The notes: generated by a model from the letters alone, not told the origin. A stretch of DNA of 64,000 bases from Micropterix aruncella (GCA_944548615.1 OX155973.1:6871910-6935909), one strand, 5' to 3'. Counted from the first letter of the stretch, positions 34,141-45,404 are shown. Program-made: numbers and translations.

Positions 34141-34700
34141 TCTTATCATTTTATTATTATTTACATAAAAATGATTTTTTAAAATTTGTTTTTATACATG
34201 TTTCAATAAACACGCACTTTAATATTTAGATAGACTGATAAATGGCATTTAATCTCTTCGTATTATTATTTCTGTGATGGCACTAATAACTGAATGCATT
34301 TTTTGTTTTTATTTGAATAAATTATTGAAAATTTTATAAGCATAGTCCAATTTTATAATAATAGTCCTTTATAGATAACCATTCATTATGAATGTTTTTT
34401 CAGGTGGCCATATTAATTGATATTTTTTTAATTTTTAATTATTCATAAAAATATTAAAAATACAATTAGGAAATATCAAATAAAATACTATTTAATTAAA
34501 ACACAGCAAAAAATTAAACCTAATTGTTAAATGATGCCCTCTGACAGATGTCGCTCAACTAAGCAAAGCTTGTGCTTGGGCGGACATTCCATAAACATAG
34601 GGTTGTTGAATACTTGTAGTTATAGTATAATAGTATAATTTGCAGTTTTAATAAAATCGTTACCAATTTAGTGAATAACATCATAAAATGTATTGGTAAC
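34141..34700. other. AT-rich unassigned region
   Basis: No gene or repeat identified. Confidence 0.4.
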
Positions 34701-35118
34701 TGTACTGGGTGATTATAGAGTCGATTGAAAGTCTGGTGGGGGTAGTAGGGCGGTCAATTATAAACCGAATAAAATATTTACCTATAAACAAAGTCCTAAC
34801 ATTTTCGTATTTTTTTATTTTATTATTAAGTTTTCACCCGTTTTAAGTAGAAAAGTGTCCTAAATACAAAAAAAGTCATTCAAATACATAGGCATAAAGC
34901 TTTTTACAACCTATGATGTATATTAGTTACTTCAAATGCAAAACTTATATGCAATGTCCTACCATTTTCGTTTTTTTTTCTGTAAATTTATTTTTCCCTT
35001 GATTTAAGTAGAAACACGTCCTAAATTAAAATAAGCTCATTGGAATATATAAAGCGTAAGCGTATCTTAAGTAGAAAAGCGACCTAAATTCAATGAAACT
35101 CATTCAAATATATAATAA

Positions 35119-35337
35119 CTAGCTGCGCCCAGCGGTTTCACCCGCGTGGTGATGGAAAATTGTGATAATGATGATAGAAAACCATATATCTTTATAAATT
35201 ATAGCCTATGTGTTATTCTGATGTGTAAGCTATATTATTGTAAAGTTTCATCAAAATCCATTCAGTAGTTTTTGCGTGAAAGAGTAACAAACATCCATAC
35301 ATACATACAAACTTTCGCGTTTATAATATTAGTAGGA
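35119..35337 (-). mobile_element. short non-autonomous Helitron with both ends
   Basis: On minus: A, then TCCTACTAATATTATAAACG (5' end), and at the 3' end a GCGG-GTGAAA-CCGC hairpin followed by GCAGCTAG and a T. Both the A/T insertion rule and the TC...CTAG rule hold. Only 219 bp long. Confidence 0.85.
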
Positions 35338-35441
35338 TTATTAGTAGGATAGTAGGGTAGAATTTAAATTTCGAATGTCAGTTTCTTAGAATTTTTTCCT
35401 ACTTACTTGACAGTTATCGTTATATTTTAGATAATTCACGC

Positions 35442-35597
35442 TATATCTTTATAAATTATAGGCTATGTGTTATTCTGATGTGTAAGCTATATTATTGTAA
35501 AGTTTCATCGAAATCCATTCAGTAGTTTTTGCGTGAAAGAGTAACAAACATCCATACATACATACAAACTTTCGCGTTTATAATATTAGTAGGATAA
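35442..35597 (-). mobile_element. partial Helitron, direct repeat of the previous one
   Basis: Nearly identical over about 150 bp to 35187-35337 (GCTATATTATTGTAAAGTTT, TTCAGTAGTTTTTGCGTGAA), with the TC end intact and the CTAG end missing. The close repeat could be a tandem duplication or a second truncated insertion. Confidence 0.8.
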
Positions 35598-36166
35598 AGA
35601 TTTCTACAACCTCTAATGTATTTTAATTACTTGTAATGAAAAAACTTATGTATTTACCATTTACGAGAAATTATATATTTAAATTTGGTTTTTCACTCGA
35701 TTTAAGTAAATGATTTGTCCTAAATTTAAATAAACTTATTGAAATATATAAAAATAAAGCTTTCTACAACCTTTAATATATATTAGGTACTTCAATTAAA
35801 AACACTTTCAAGAAATACACTTTCAAGAAAAAAGTTCTGCCATTTTCAAGAAATATTTTTTTTAATAAATTTGGTTTTTCCTTGATTTAAGTAAAGAATG
35901 CGTCATAAAATCAATTAAATTCATTCAAATATTTAAAAATAAAAGTTTTTGCAACCTTTAGCATAAAAAGCTTTGTTTTTAAATATTTGAATTAAGGACG
36001 CCTTTTTTACATAAATTAGGTGAATAATCAAGGGTAGAGAAAATGAGAATTTCTCTAAAATTGTAGGACTTTGTATGTGGGTAAATATGTTTTTATCGGT
36101 TTATAATTGACCACCCTATTACCACCAACAAGACATTTTATCGACCCTCCAATTACCTAGTATAGA

Positions 36167-36500
36167 CCTTAAAAGCAAACAAAATACAACCCCGTGGTTT
36201 CTCGTTCCCACTATTGCGTTGGTCAGTAATTAATAGCGTGCACTGACATCAATTAGCTATATCAGCACGTCATCCGACGCGTCATCAATTTCGAATTAGA
36301 AAAGCTGTGGGTAGGAGTTAGTCTCGCGTGTCGAGGGTTCCGTACCTTTCAGTTTTGCTAACTTTTTAATAACTAATCATGAGCGGTAAATTTCAGGAGG
36401 AGCGGTAAATGTCGAAGAGCGTTAAATTTCAACGCACCATCCAGTCACCACGTAACATTTCAAATTCCAATTTCGCAGACCAATCAATCTTTCCACAACT
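36167..36500. other. unassigned sequence
   Basis: No gene seen. GAGCGGTAAATTTCAGGAG and GAGCGGTAAATGTCGAAGAG stand close together at about 36382-36420. Confidence 0.4.
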
Positions 36501-36512
36501 CGAGTTGTCAAC

Positions 36513-37009
36513 TAGTTGTTTGTTTGTTTGAAAAGCTTTATTGCACACACATAAGAGTACAATGTGGTGGGCATATTGCCAAGTGGCAACATCTTACGGC
36601 CATACCGCCAGGGTTATTGTGACTAAAGGTTTATGTGGGCAAATTGATTCACAAGTAATAAATGAATACACTTACATAATAGTCATCATAGGATAAAATA
36701 TAAAACAGTGATTAGTAACGTATGCCAACTCGATATTGAAGGGAGTAGTGGAATATAAGGACAAGCAAAGGAGACGGGAGGGGAAGGGGGTATTCATTAG
36801 TTGAGTAAATGTCTCTTTAGCGATTTTTTAAACCCGCTCAGGTTTTCAAGTTGTCTTATCGGTAAAGGCACTGAAATCCAGAGTCGGGTCGCCTGCACTG
36901 CGAAAGACCTAGACATGAAAGTTGATGAATGCTGAGGTATAGCCAAAAATAGATTTTCCTGAGAGCGCAATGGAAGGCCATGCATGGGATATAAGCGGAG
37001 AGAAGAAGA
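36513..37009 (-). mobile_element. LINE 3' fragment with 11-bp target duplication
   Basis: GAGTTGTCAAC flanks it at 36502-36512 and 37010-37020. On minus: RT C-terminus (36797-36985), 3' UTR, stem-loop TTGCC-ACTT-GGCAA at 36576-36589, and (CAAA)n tail. Same family as 5584-6475. The insertion point is the 3' edge of a family A copy. Confidence 0.8.
36797..36985 (-). pseudogene. non-LTR reverse transcriptase C-terminal fragment
   Basis: 62 codons: HGLPLRSQENLFLAIPQHSS, FAVQATRLWISVPLPIRQLE and FKKSLKRHLLN. This is the RS...L.IP......SF...A...WN.LP..IR....F+..L+ ending common to CR1/jockey-type LINEs, with ISV in place of NSLP. Confidence 0.75.
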
Positions 37010-38100
37010 GAGTTGTCAACGGGCGAATCCGTCACCTCAGGAAGTTTTAAGGATATGTGGTCATTCTGTCTCCCGTGAGGTGAGCATAGAAGTTTTTGGG
37101 ACGGTACAAACCTACCGTCCAGCAAAGTCACGAACCCGCCAGAGTCCAACGCCTTACGGCGAGGCACTAGGGAGGTAACACAGTGGGGTCACCTCGCCCC
37201 TTGGCTACCAGTTTTGGCAGGATATCTCCGTCCGGAGGGAGCTAATGGGCCCATGATGAGGTGGCCACGATGACCCATGTGTTCAGGGTCGGTCACACTC
37301 ACGGGTCAACACCCATCTGATGGCCTCCACGCATGGGGTGCGAGGCTGGGTAGGACACTGGGTAAACCAGTCTCCCCTGGGAATCAATCCTCTGGCGCTC
37401 CTGGACGGTCTGCGCACCGAGCGGCGCAATCCAATCGTCTGTGCTCTCCGACTAACAATCGGGGGAGTCTGGGAACTGTATTGTTTCCTATAGAGCGGGG
37501 GTAGTTGTCTACCTTACGGCGACTGCTCTTGAAATGACCATTGGCCATCCGATCCCGGTTCAGAGTCGGGCAAAGGACGCCTTGGTCCGCGATAGATTCG
37601 GTGCACTCCGTTTCACCGCTTCGTAAGGGAGAGGACCGCGCAAGCGACCTCGAACTCGGAACCAATCGAGAGACCGGAGAAATCTGGTCACAATTGGAAG
37701 TGAGGGCGCGAGTATCTCGAGCCCGCCGGGTTTATTCCTGGCTCACTCGCGGTAAGGCGTTGGACTCTCACGGGTTGTGACGTAGCTGGACGTAGGATTG
37801 TACTGTCCAAAGTCTTCTACGTTCACTGCAGGGCGACAGAACGACTAATCGTTAAAACGTCCTGTGGTGACGGGCTCGCCCGTTGTAGTCGACACCGCAA
37901 GATCTCCGTCCGGAATAAACCATCAGGATCCCTCCTTTCTCCCGACTGGTTACGGGACCGAAGTCGCTTACGCGGCCTCTATTTGTAGTATTTCAGCGGT
38001 AATTCAATAAGAATCGCGTACCTGGGCGTCCTTTGCCCGACATACCAATCGGGATCGGGTGGCCGATAGGTCGACCTGTTGTCAAGAATGTCATGACAAC
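37010..38100 (-). repeat. family A copy, minus, host of a second family A copy
   Basis: Left part 37010-37236 (GGGCGAATCCGTCACCTCAG ... CAGGATATCTCCGTCCGGA) and right part 37902-38100 (ATCTCCGTCCGGAATAAACC ... GGGTGGCCGATAGGTC) are one minus copy. The plus copy 37237-37901 splits it. Confidence 0.85.
37237..37901 (+). repeat. family A, full length 665 bp, perfect 13-bp target duplication (reference copy)
   Basis: ATCTCCGTCCGGA at 37224-37236 and 37902-37914 bounds it exactly. It starts GGGAGCTAATGGGCCC. The middle carries GTCCGCGATAGATTCGGTGC, CCGCGCAAGCGACCTCGAAC and GGTAAGGCGTTGGACTCTCA. The 3' part has stem-loop 1 AACGA-CTAA-TCGTT, then stem-loop 2 ACGGGC-TC-GCCCGT with outer GGTG/CACC pairing, and ends about 8 bp later. 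There is no poly(A), no terminal inverted repeat and no ORF of note. Target duplications of 12-14 bp plus 5'-truncated copies indicate target-primed reverse transcription. Confidence 0.9.
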
Positions 38101-38129
38101 AGGTCAACATAACCAACTAGTCTAGAAAA

Positions 38130-38734
38130 AGTTCAATTTCGTGTGCCACCGCGCGACTATCGAGAAGCTCTCAAACATTTTCGGTTGTGGCTTGCAATAA
38201 CAACATCGGCTTGCAATAACAACATCGCGTCGAATAGACCTCTTACCAGAATGTGTCGCGTTTTTGATAAATCGTGTAAAGGATTAGATATATTTTATGA
38301 TTCCATTAATTTAATAAAAAACTCGATCATACCTAGCCTATCTCATACTTCTTAAGATTTCACTAACTGCCATCCTAATCTACTGTATTACATGATTACT
38401 ATATTATAACATACTATTGTATTATATCATATTATGTATAATAAATATTATTATCCAATTACTCATACTTCTATTTTGCTACTTATTATCCAAATAACCT
38501 TATTAACAACTTATTTAATTATTACTTTTCTTACCCTTATATTATTATTAGCTTTATTATAATTTTTTTTACTATCAACGTGTTCATGTTATTTCTGTTA
38601 ATTTGTAATGCAATCATTGCAAATTGTTCATAGGATAGTAAATTTGTTTGGTGTGTATATGTTTTTAAAATACTAGTATTATGTATTTACTATCTGTAAG
38701 TTTGCTATAAAATAAAATAATAATAACATCCACC
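38130..38734 (+). mobile_element. LINE 3' fragment (family L) with AATA-rich tail
   Basis: RT C-terminus at 38224-38355, then a 3' UTR matching 14640-14955, ending AAAATAAAATAATAATAAC. An 18-bp segment (CTTGCAATAACAACATCG) is duplicated in tandem at 38190-38228. Confidence 0.65.
38224..38355 (+). pseudogene. LINE reverse transcriptase C-terminal fragment
   Basis: NNIASNRPLTRMCRVFDKSC, KGLDIFYDSINLIKN and SIIPSLSHTS. R.PLTRM...F+K..K.LDIF.DS+..FKN is the extreme C-terminus of some jockey-clade RTs. Only about 45 residues. Confidence 0.6.
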
Positions 38735-39228
38735 CACGCTGCGCAGAAGACGGTATATTTCCATAGTCTCCATACTTCTTCATATTGAGATGTCAACTAC
38801 AACGGGCGAGCCCGTCACCACAGGACGTTTTAACGATTAGTCGTTCTATCGACCTGCAGTGAGCGTAGAAGACTTTGGACATAACAAATCCGACGTCTAG
38901 CTACGCCACAACCCGTGAGAGTCCAACGCCATACCGCGAGTTAGCCAGGAATAAACCCGGCGGGCTCGAGATACTCGCGCCCTCACTTCCAATTGTCCAA
39001 CTCCATACTTCCAACTCCATACTTCTTCAGTGCCGTTCCTCCATACTTCCTCCATACTCTTCAGGCCCGTTAGCTCCCCATACTTCTTCAGTGCACAACT
39101 GATTGGCTGCCGCCGAACGGTGCGCAAACCGTCCAGTAGCCCCGCGAGGCAATCTCGCAGGGCAACCGATCCACTAGCCGTGAGGCTTGAGAAGCGAGAG
39201 TCTTACCCGGGGTAGCCTTCCACGCGAG
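38735..39228 (-). repeat. family A copy, minus, host of a deleted family A copy
   Basis: 38735-38782 (GACGGTATATTTCCATAGTC) and 39078-39228 (GTGCACAACTGATTGGCTGC ... GGCTTGAGAAGCGAGAGTCT) are collinear with the complement of 11995-12150. The segment between is a separate insertion. Confidence 0.75.
38783..39077 (-). repeat. family A, internally deleted, 13-bp target duplication
   Basis: CCATACTTCTTCA flanks it at 38770-38782 and 39078-39090. Read on minus it starts GGGAGCTAACGGGCC at the border and ends GTTGTAGTTGACA. About 370 internal bases are missing. The join contains several copies of CTCCATACTTC, the same word as in the target. Confidence 0.82.
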
Positions 39229-39535
39229 GAGGATTGCGTTTCTCTTGAACTGTAATCGGCAAAGGTTCATGTGAACGAGACAGATCAGTACTTCAGAGCG
39301 GAATGTGAAATAAACGATTGTCACTTTTCCGCATTAAACTACCCACCGAAGATAAGGCAGCTAAATCTAACACCGCATGAAATGTGTTCAAACTTATTCG
39401 GGCGTCTATAAGTTCGACAGCTAGTTTTGGTGCGTGAAAAATCGACGGCAGTTCATTTCATATTCCGTTCTAACGTATTGCTCCGTCTCGTTCGGTTGAA
39501 CTAAGTTCATGAAGAAACGAAATCGGGCTCATTAA
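39229..39535. mobile_element. MITE family B copy
   Basis: AGGATTGCGTTTCTCTTGAA at left and CATGAAGAAACGAAATCGGG at right are inverted ends. CGTCTATAAGTTCGACAG and CATTTCATATTCCGTTCTAA match 6760-6790. The left terminus is trimmed against family A. Confidence 0.75.
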
Positions 39536-40119
39536 CGCCATTTGTCGGCGCTTGACCTAACCCCGCAATTAGCCGAGAAACGAACCGCGCCGCCCGAGGC
39601 GGTTGCAGCGGAACCCAACCGGGTTCGTCCGATGGCCGAAAGACGGCGCTCATCGATTTTATTTATGAAATTAATATTCAGATGATATTAGTCCTTGGAT
39701 ACTTGCCGGTGAAGTTTTTGGGTGACACAACCGATATGTTTTTTTAAATTTATTCGTTTATAGGTTTAATTCGATTTTTCACACAGTCTATGAGACGTTT
39801 AGAACTTCCGAAAGAAACGAATTGGAAATATGCCCAAAACTTTCTGTTTGTTAATCTAACCAATAGATATTAAATTATCCTAATTAGTGGAATGCATCAT
39901 TAGGCTACACTTTTGCAGAGAAAGTGTTAATGAAGAGTGGCATTTGGAAAAATCCTTCTAATTTGCAGACACCGTAGATTATTCTGTCTGTAATTAAACG
40001 ATTATAAGATATCTACTTACATTTGGCTTGCGGTAAGTCAATATTTAAGGGGTCATTTACCTGGTCAGCTTGGATTTCTCTCATTTTTTAACTGACTTCA
40101 AAAAAAGGAGGATGTTATC
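39536..40119. other. unassigned region
   Basis: A GC-rich piece (39540-39650, CCGAGGCGGTTGCAGCGGAA) without a coding frame, then AT-rich sequence. No element identified. Confidence 0.4.
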
Positions 40120-40164
40120 ATCTTTTAAGAAGACAGCAAACGCGTAATACAAGAAATGCAGAAA

Positions 40165-40366
40165 AACAAAACTATCTAATTCCACATGTTAAAACGACGT
40201 TTGCTCAACGACAAATTTATTTTCTGGGACCTAAAATTTATAACTGTATTGATGACAAGATTAAAAACATAAAGATAATAATTACGTTTAAACAGAAAAT
40301 CAATTCCTGGATATTAGAGTTGGGCCCATCAAAATTAAACGACGAATTACTGATCATTGCTGTTTG
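40165..40366 (+). pseudogene. LINE reverse transcriptase C-terminal fragment
   Basis: [51 protein letters not shown], stop at 40364-40366. The P.++T.+AQRQI.F.GPK.YN pattern matches the endings at 27720, 49850 and 63608. Confidence 0.7.
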
Positions 40367-40396
40367 AAAGGTTATGTATGTATTTTTATGTATGTT

Positions 40397-41029
<633 letters not shown>

Positions 41030-41379
41030 TGTTTATGTTATTACATTATATTATATGTATGTTTATATATTTATGTATGTTTGTATATATTTATCTAATA
41101 TACCTATATATTTATAGATATTATAGCTAGTAAATATTTTGTTTAGTTATATGTAGTTACCTGATATGACGTGCTTATCGTTGTCATTATACGTATTGTA
41201 ATTAGCTCATCTAGATCACAGGCCTTAGTTGACCTAGTTAGATGAGTTTTAGGCAGGTGCCAAACACGATGTGACGGTTTCTCTGAACTGTTTATGTTTG
41301 ATTCTTGAACTTGTTTGGTATATTTGTCGTAACCATTGTAATAAGTACTTATAAATAAATAAAATAATTAATGCTACCT

Positions 41380-41990
41380 CAGAGCATTGCCATTTATGAA
41401 CCCATTTGAATAATTCTTTTTTTATTTGAATGGATATAATACTTCCAGATTAGTCACATTTTAATCAAAATCCTGGTCTGATGATGGGATCCATGAAAAA
41501 ATGAGGGAACTCCTAGAATATTATCATATAAAGTTGAAAATTTACATGTTGGTTCAATTCCGATGACAATGCATATTTTATGGTAAGCATGACCTGATTC
41601 TACACCCTGGGTTGGCTCCCGGCGAAGGGACTCCTCAACGTTCAACAACACAGACACGAAATTTCGTATACTCATTCAGTTATGATAGCCCGTTTTAAAT
41701 TTTACCGTGACATTGATGCTGTACCCAGGGTTGGCTCCCGACCAGGGGACTCCTCATCGGTCAACAGGACAAAAACGAAATTCTGTATACGCATTCAATT
41801 ATGATAGCCCGTTCTAAGTTTCACCGCGACAAGGCTGCTGCACCCAGGGTTGGCTTCCAACGAGGAGACTCCTCAACGGTCAACAACACAAACACGAAAT
41901 TCTTTATAGCTTTTAATTATGGTAGCCCGTTCTATGTAAGTTCCACTATGACATGGCTGCTGCACCCAGGGTTTGCTCGGGACAGAGTAT
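41380..41990 (+). repeat. composite K/J repeat with 119-bp units
   Basis: K part with GATGATGGGATCCATGAAAA and CGATGACAATGCATATTTTA, then about 3.2 J units. GGGTTGGCT.CC recurs with GTTGG starts at 41611, 41730 and 41849 (period exactly 119) and a diverged start at 41971. Confidence 0.85.
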
Positions 41991-41999
41991 TTTAAAAAA

Positions 42000-42660
42000 A
42001 ACTTGTTTTTAAACATGTGTTTTTACTATTAACTTATACAAAGTCAAAGAAAACAGTCAAAGAAAATAAATAATAATAGGAATAGTCGAGGTTAATGTTT
42101 AATTTTGGAAACTGTCCGGATATATCCATTTGTGGATATTTTTTCCGGATGTCGTGTTTCAACCAGGAATCAATATAGAAAGTTAATTAAATATAGGAAA
42201 AAAATATTTATAACCATAATTACGATAGCAATAAGTTGATAGTCATGAATATAGATAAGTAATCACTAAAAATGACAACATTTAAATTAATGGTCAAATA
42301 CATCAATATAGCTTTCGTGGATAAAAATAAAAATTACGCTCTTTGGCAAATGTCAGAATCTATCAGAATATTTTCCTTAAAATGTTACAGGATGATATGA
42401 TAAACAAGGATTCAGCATTGTCTATATCTTGGTAAATATATTTATAATGGTTCATATAATTTGAAATAATATGATTTAGACGAATTGTTGTAGTGTAGAT
42501 CAAAGTTTTTGTAGTGTAGTGTGTAGTGTAGTGTTTAAGTGTAGAAGGAATTGTTGTAGAGTATTATCCAAAGTTATATACTGAAGTTTTGATTAAGCTA
42601 TGGTCTACGAATTAATTTTGCTTTTCCGGCAGAGGGAATTTTTCAAACGCACTTACATCC
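42000..42660. other. AT-rich unassigned region
   Basis: No gene. GTGTAGTGTAGTG-like short repeats lie at 42490-42545. Confidence 0.4.
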
Positions 42661-42664
42661 ATCA

Positions 42665-43640
42665 GAAATTTATTTATTTATTTATTTATTTCCCAAAACA
42701 TAATTACCCTTACAGATGATTCCAAATTGTTAATTATTTTTCTATTATTCTAGATTATAACTATTATTCTACTATGGGCTATTATTATAATTCTACTGTT
42801 AATAATATTATTATTACTCTACTCCATTACTATTACTATCATTATTTTTGTAATATATAAATTATTATTCTAGGCTATAGCAAACGAGACAGAGAAATAC
42901 ATTATACTTACATATATCCAATGTTTATCTAACCTATCTTATTATACTAGTTACTACCTTTTACCAATTTTAATACTACATACTACATATTTATCTAATT
43001 ACTTGATTGCTAAGAAATGCCATTACCGTACTTTGCAGTTGTGCTAAGTTCACCGTCCAAATATCCAGTTCTGGCTCAGTCGAACATAGTGCATTTAGGG
43101 TACGAAGCGTCCGCATCGTGAAGCAGTGTTGAAAGATGTTAGTTCTAGCTCGCATCATACATCCGAAGGGCCAGAAACAAATAATGTCTCTGGGCAAACC
43201 TTGTGTTCGTCCGAATTTGCTTCTGGGTTTGCTTTTTTCTTGTGTCGTGTTTGTGATCTCGGCTGGAATACCGATCTGTGTCTTGGTGAAAATAAGTGAC
43301 AATCGATTTTATGCAAAGCTGTCTGATATCAAGTATCTGGAAGTCATTGAAAAGTAAATCGGATGGGTAGCGATACGGTTTTCAGTTTATAACTCTTACT
43401 ACCGCTGTTTATAAATCTACACTAACAGTTTTTCGGACATTTTTGTGAAAAGTCGTGCAAGTACACTCCGTCTTTTCATGGACTTTCAGGCCGACGTTGC
43501 ATGAGTGCATTGGTAGCAAAGTATAATATGGACGAAAGATCGGCCCCTTAATGCTGTAACGACCGCGCTTCAGTGGTTGTCTGTAATTAACGAGGTGTGA
43601 TATTTTTGTCAGTCTGTTTGCTTCGTTCATTGGTAGAACA
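42665..43640 (-). mobile_element. possible LINE remnant, minus
   Basis: A tandem TTTA tail on plus at 42669-42692 is followed by UTR-like sequence and two open minus frames (42991-43302 and 43409-43630). The frames carry NRLTKISHLVNYRQPLKRGR and similar stretches. No decisive RT motif is visible, so this is tentative. Confidence 0.3.
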
Positions 43641-43721
43641 CGCTAGTATTTGTTGCTATAGTAGTAGATAAAATGATTGAAAACTTTAAGGAAATGATGA
43701 AATGTGAGTACCTTACCTATA

Positions 43722-44466
43722 CAGTGTGAGTTTTTAATTAGTGACATCCTTGAAGTGGGTAAAGTTTAATTAAAAATAAAAAGGAAAACGGAAAAAAAAC
43801 AAAAATCGATAAACCAATATTTTATTATTTCTTAGATTTTTAAAAATAAATTATTAGTTTAAAAAAAAACAATAAAATCACGCTTTTATGAATACACGTA
43901 AAAACCAAAAAATCCGGCTTCATCATCAGACCTTGAAACCTAATCGTGGTCAAAGTTCATTTCAAGACTTTTCTAACAAGTTCAAATACAGCTATGATAC
44001 GACGTTCCATCATGAAGTTCCAGTTCATATCTTCCGACTCCATCATCAGATCAGTTCGACAGTATCATATTATTGTATTGTCATCAGAACTACATACAGC
44101 TGCCAATTTTCATGACGCTACGATCCTTGGAAGATGGTTAAATTAGTTACGTTAGATTCCATTACATAGTTACATACAGGTCGACCTAATAAAAGCGTGT
44201 TAAAAATTTATGTTTTAAAAAATAGGATAAAAAGAGTTGAGCACTTTACGCTATCTAGCGGTAGGTAGAATATGGCGAATATTGTTTAATCGCGATATTT
44301 CACCTAATGATAGATAGCGCAGCGCGCGCAACGCTTGACAAACTTATATTTATCAGTCAAATTTCTCAATTTTTACAAAAAAAAATTATCAAAAAATGTT
44401 TATTTGCTCGTATGTATCTACTGATTCCCCCACTTCAAGGATATCACTAATTAAAACCTCAATCTG
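43722..44466. mobile_element. non-autonomous TIR element (family H), 745 bp
   Basis: 38-bp inverted ends: CAGTGTGAGTTTTTAATTAG...CCTTGAAGTGGG, and from the right CAGATTGAGGTTTTAATTAG...CCTTGAAGTGGG. A TATA word flanks both sides, a possible 4-bp duplication. The interior has no transposase. The superfamily is not determined. Confidence 0.75.
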
Positions 44467-44654
44467 TATAAAATACTACTTAGATATATAAATGCAAGTT
44501 ATGACTCGGCTATTTTAATAATTTTAATCCATTTCGTAATTCCTAATAATACCTATACAGTTACATGGACAAAATGTACAATTAAAATGACGTAGACGAA
44601 ATTCCAGGAACAAAAAACTGATTATATGATATGCCAAAAACTGATGCAGGGATA

Positions 44655-45035
44655 CTATTTTTAACACGACTGCCCAAACAAAAAAGGATTGTAATGTGTT
44701 CAGGGTTCATCTATGTATGTATGTTTTCCGTTCCTTTATTTCCTATAACTTCTAAACGCTTGAACCGATTTATAAGTAAATTTTATTGTTAGAATCGTTA
44801 TGTTATTCCGAGTATCATAGAGTGACATAACTGTCTAAACGTTACGTGAATAGTTGTCTAAATGTCCAAATCTCTAAATGGTAATAAATTAATATAAATA
44901 TATCGTGTTTAGTGTCAAATGAAATGTCTGCGATTGAGTACATTCCGGAAATATTTATCGTGGAGAAATACAGACAGACAGATAGACAGACAGATAGAAG
45001 TGCTTCCACGATGCTTTCTTGCCAGGAAAGTAAAA
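44655..45035 (+). repeat. family E repeat, longest copy
   Basis: CACGACTGCCCAAACAAAAA, TTCCTATAACTTCTAAACGC, AATATATCGTGTTTAGTGTC and ATTCCGGAAATATTTATCGTG, then a CAGACAGA/TAGA microsatellite at 44971-45000. It extends the family past the point where the 7160 LINE breaks the other plus copy. Confidence 0.65.
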
Positions 45036-45381
45036 ACTAAAAGAACATTTTTTTTTGTCATACCGTTTTTGAGCGTATATAGTTCTCTTATATTTGGTTC
45101 TAACATTGATTTAGTATTTGGTTATGTTTATTTATTTTTTTATTTTTATTTTGTCAATGCAAGTCTTTATTTTGAGATATATTTTCGTGAATACTACATT
45201 TATTTGGCGAGTTTTCATTATTTTATATTATAAAATACTTCCTTTGAAATGTAACAAATACCTGTGTTTTAAAATACCTTGTTTTTAAAACTTCTAGTAA
45301 AATAGGTAGATAGGTACTTTTAAGGGATAATAATTAATTTATGATTATATTAGCTAAACTAGTTTAGTTGTGGCGCAGACT

Positions 45382-45404
45382 GATATTCATGAAGTGAATA
45401 TCAT
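45382..45404. repeat. 9-bp perfect hairpin upstream of aquaporin exon 1
   Basis: TGATATTCA, loop TGAAG, TGAATATCA, about 140 bp before the first exon. A regulatory role is not shown. Confidence 0.6.

Larger units (their letters stand above)
34708..36166. mobile_element. TIR element (family G) with internal tandem repeats and a nested Helitron
   Basis: Imperfect inverted ends about 65 bp long: CTGGGTGATTATAGAGTCGA...GGTCAATTATAAACCGA (34708-34772) against the complement of 36098-36166 (CTAGGTAATTGGAGGGTCGA...). The interior is several degenerate copies of a unit with TTTAAGTA.A, GTCCTAAAT and AAAGCTTTCTACAACCT.TAAT. Helitron sequences at 35119-35337 and 35442-35597 sit inside. There is no coding capacity. 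Confidence 0.7.
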
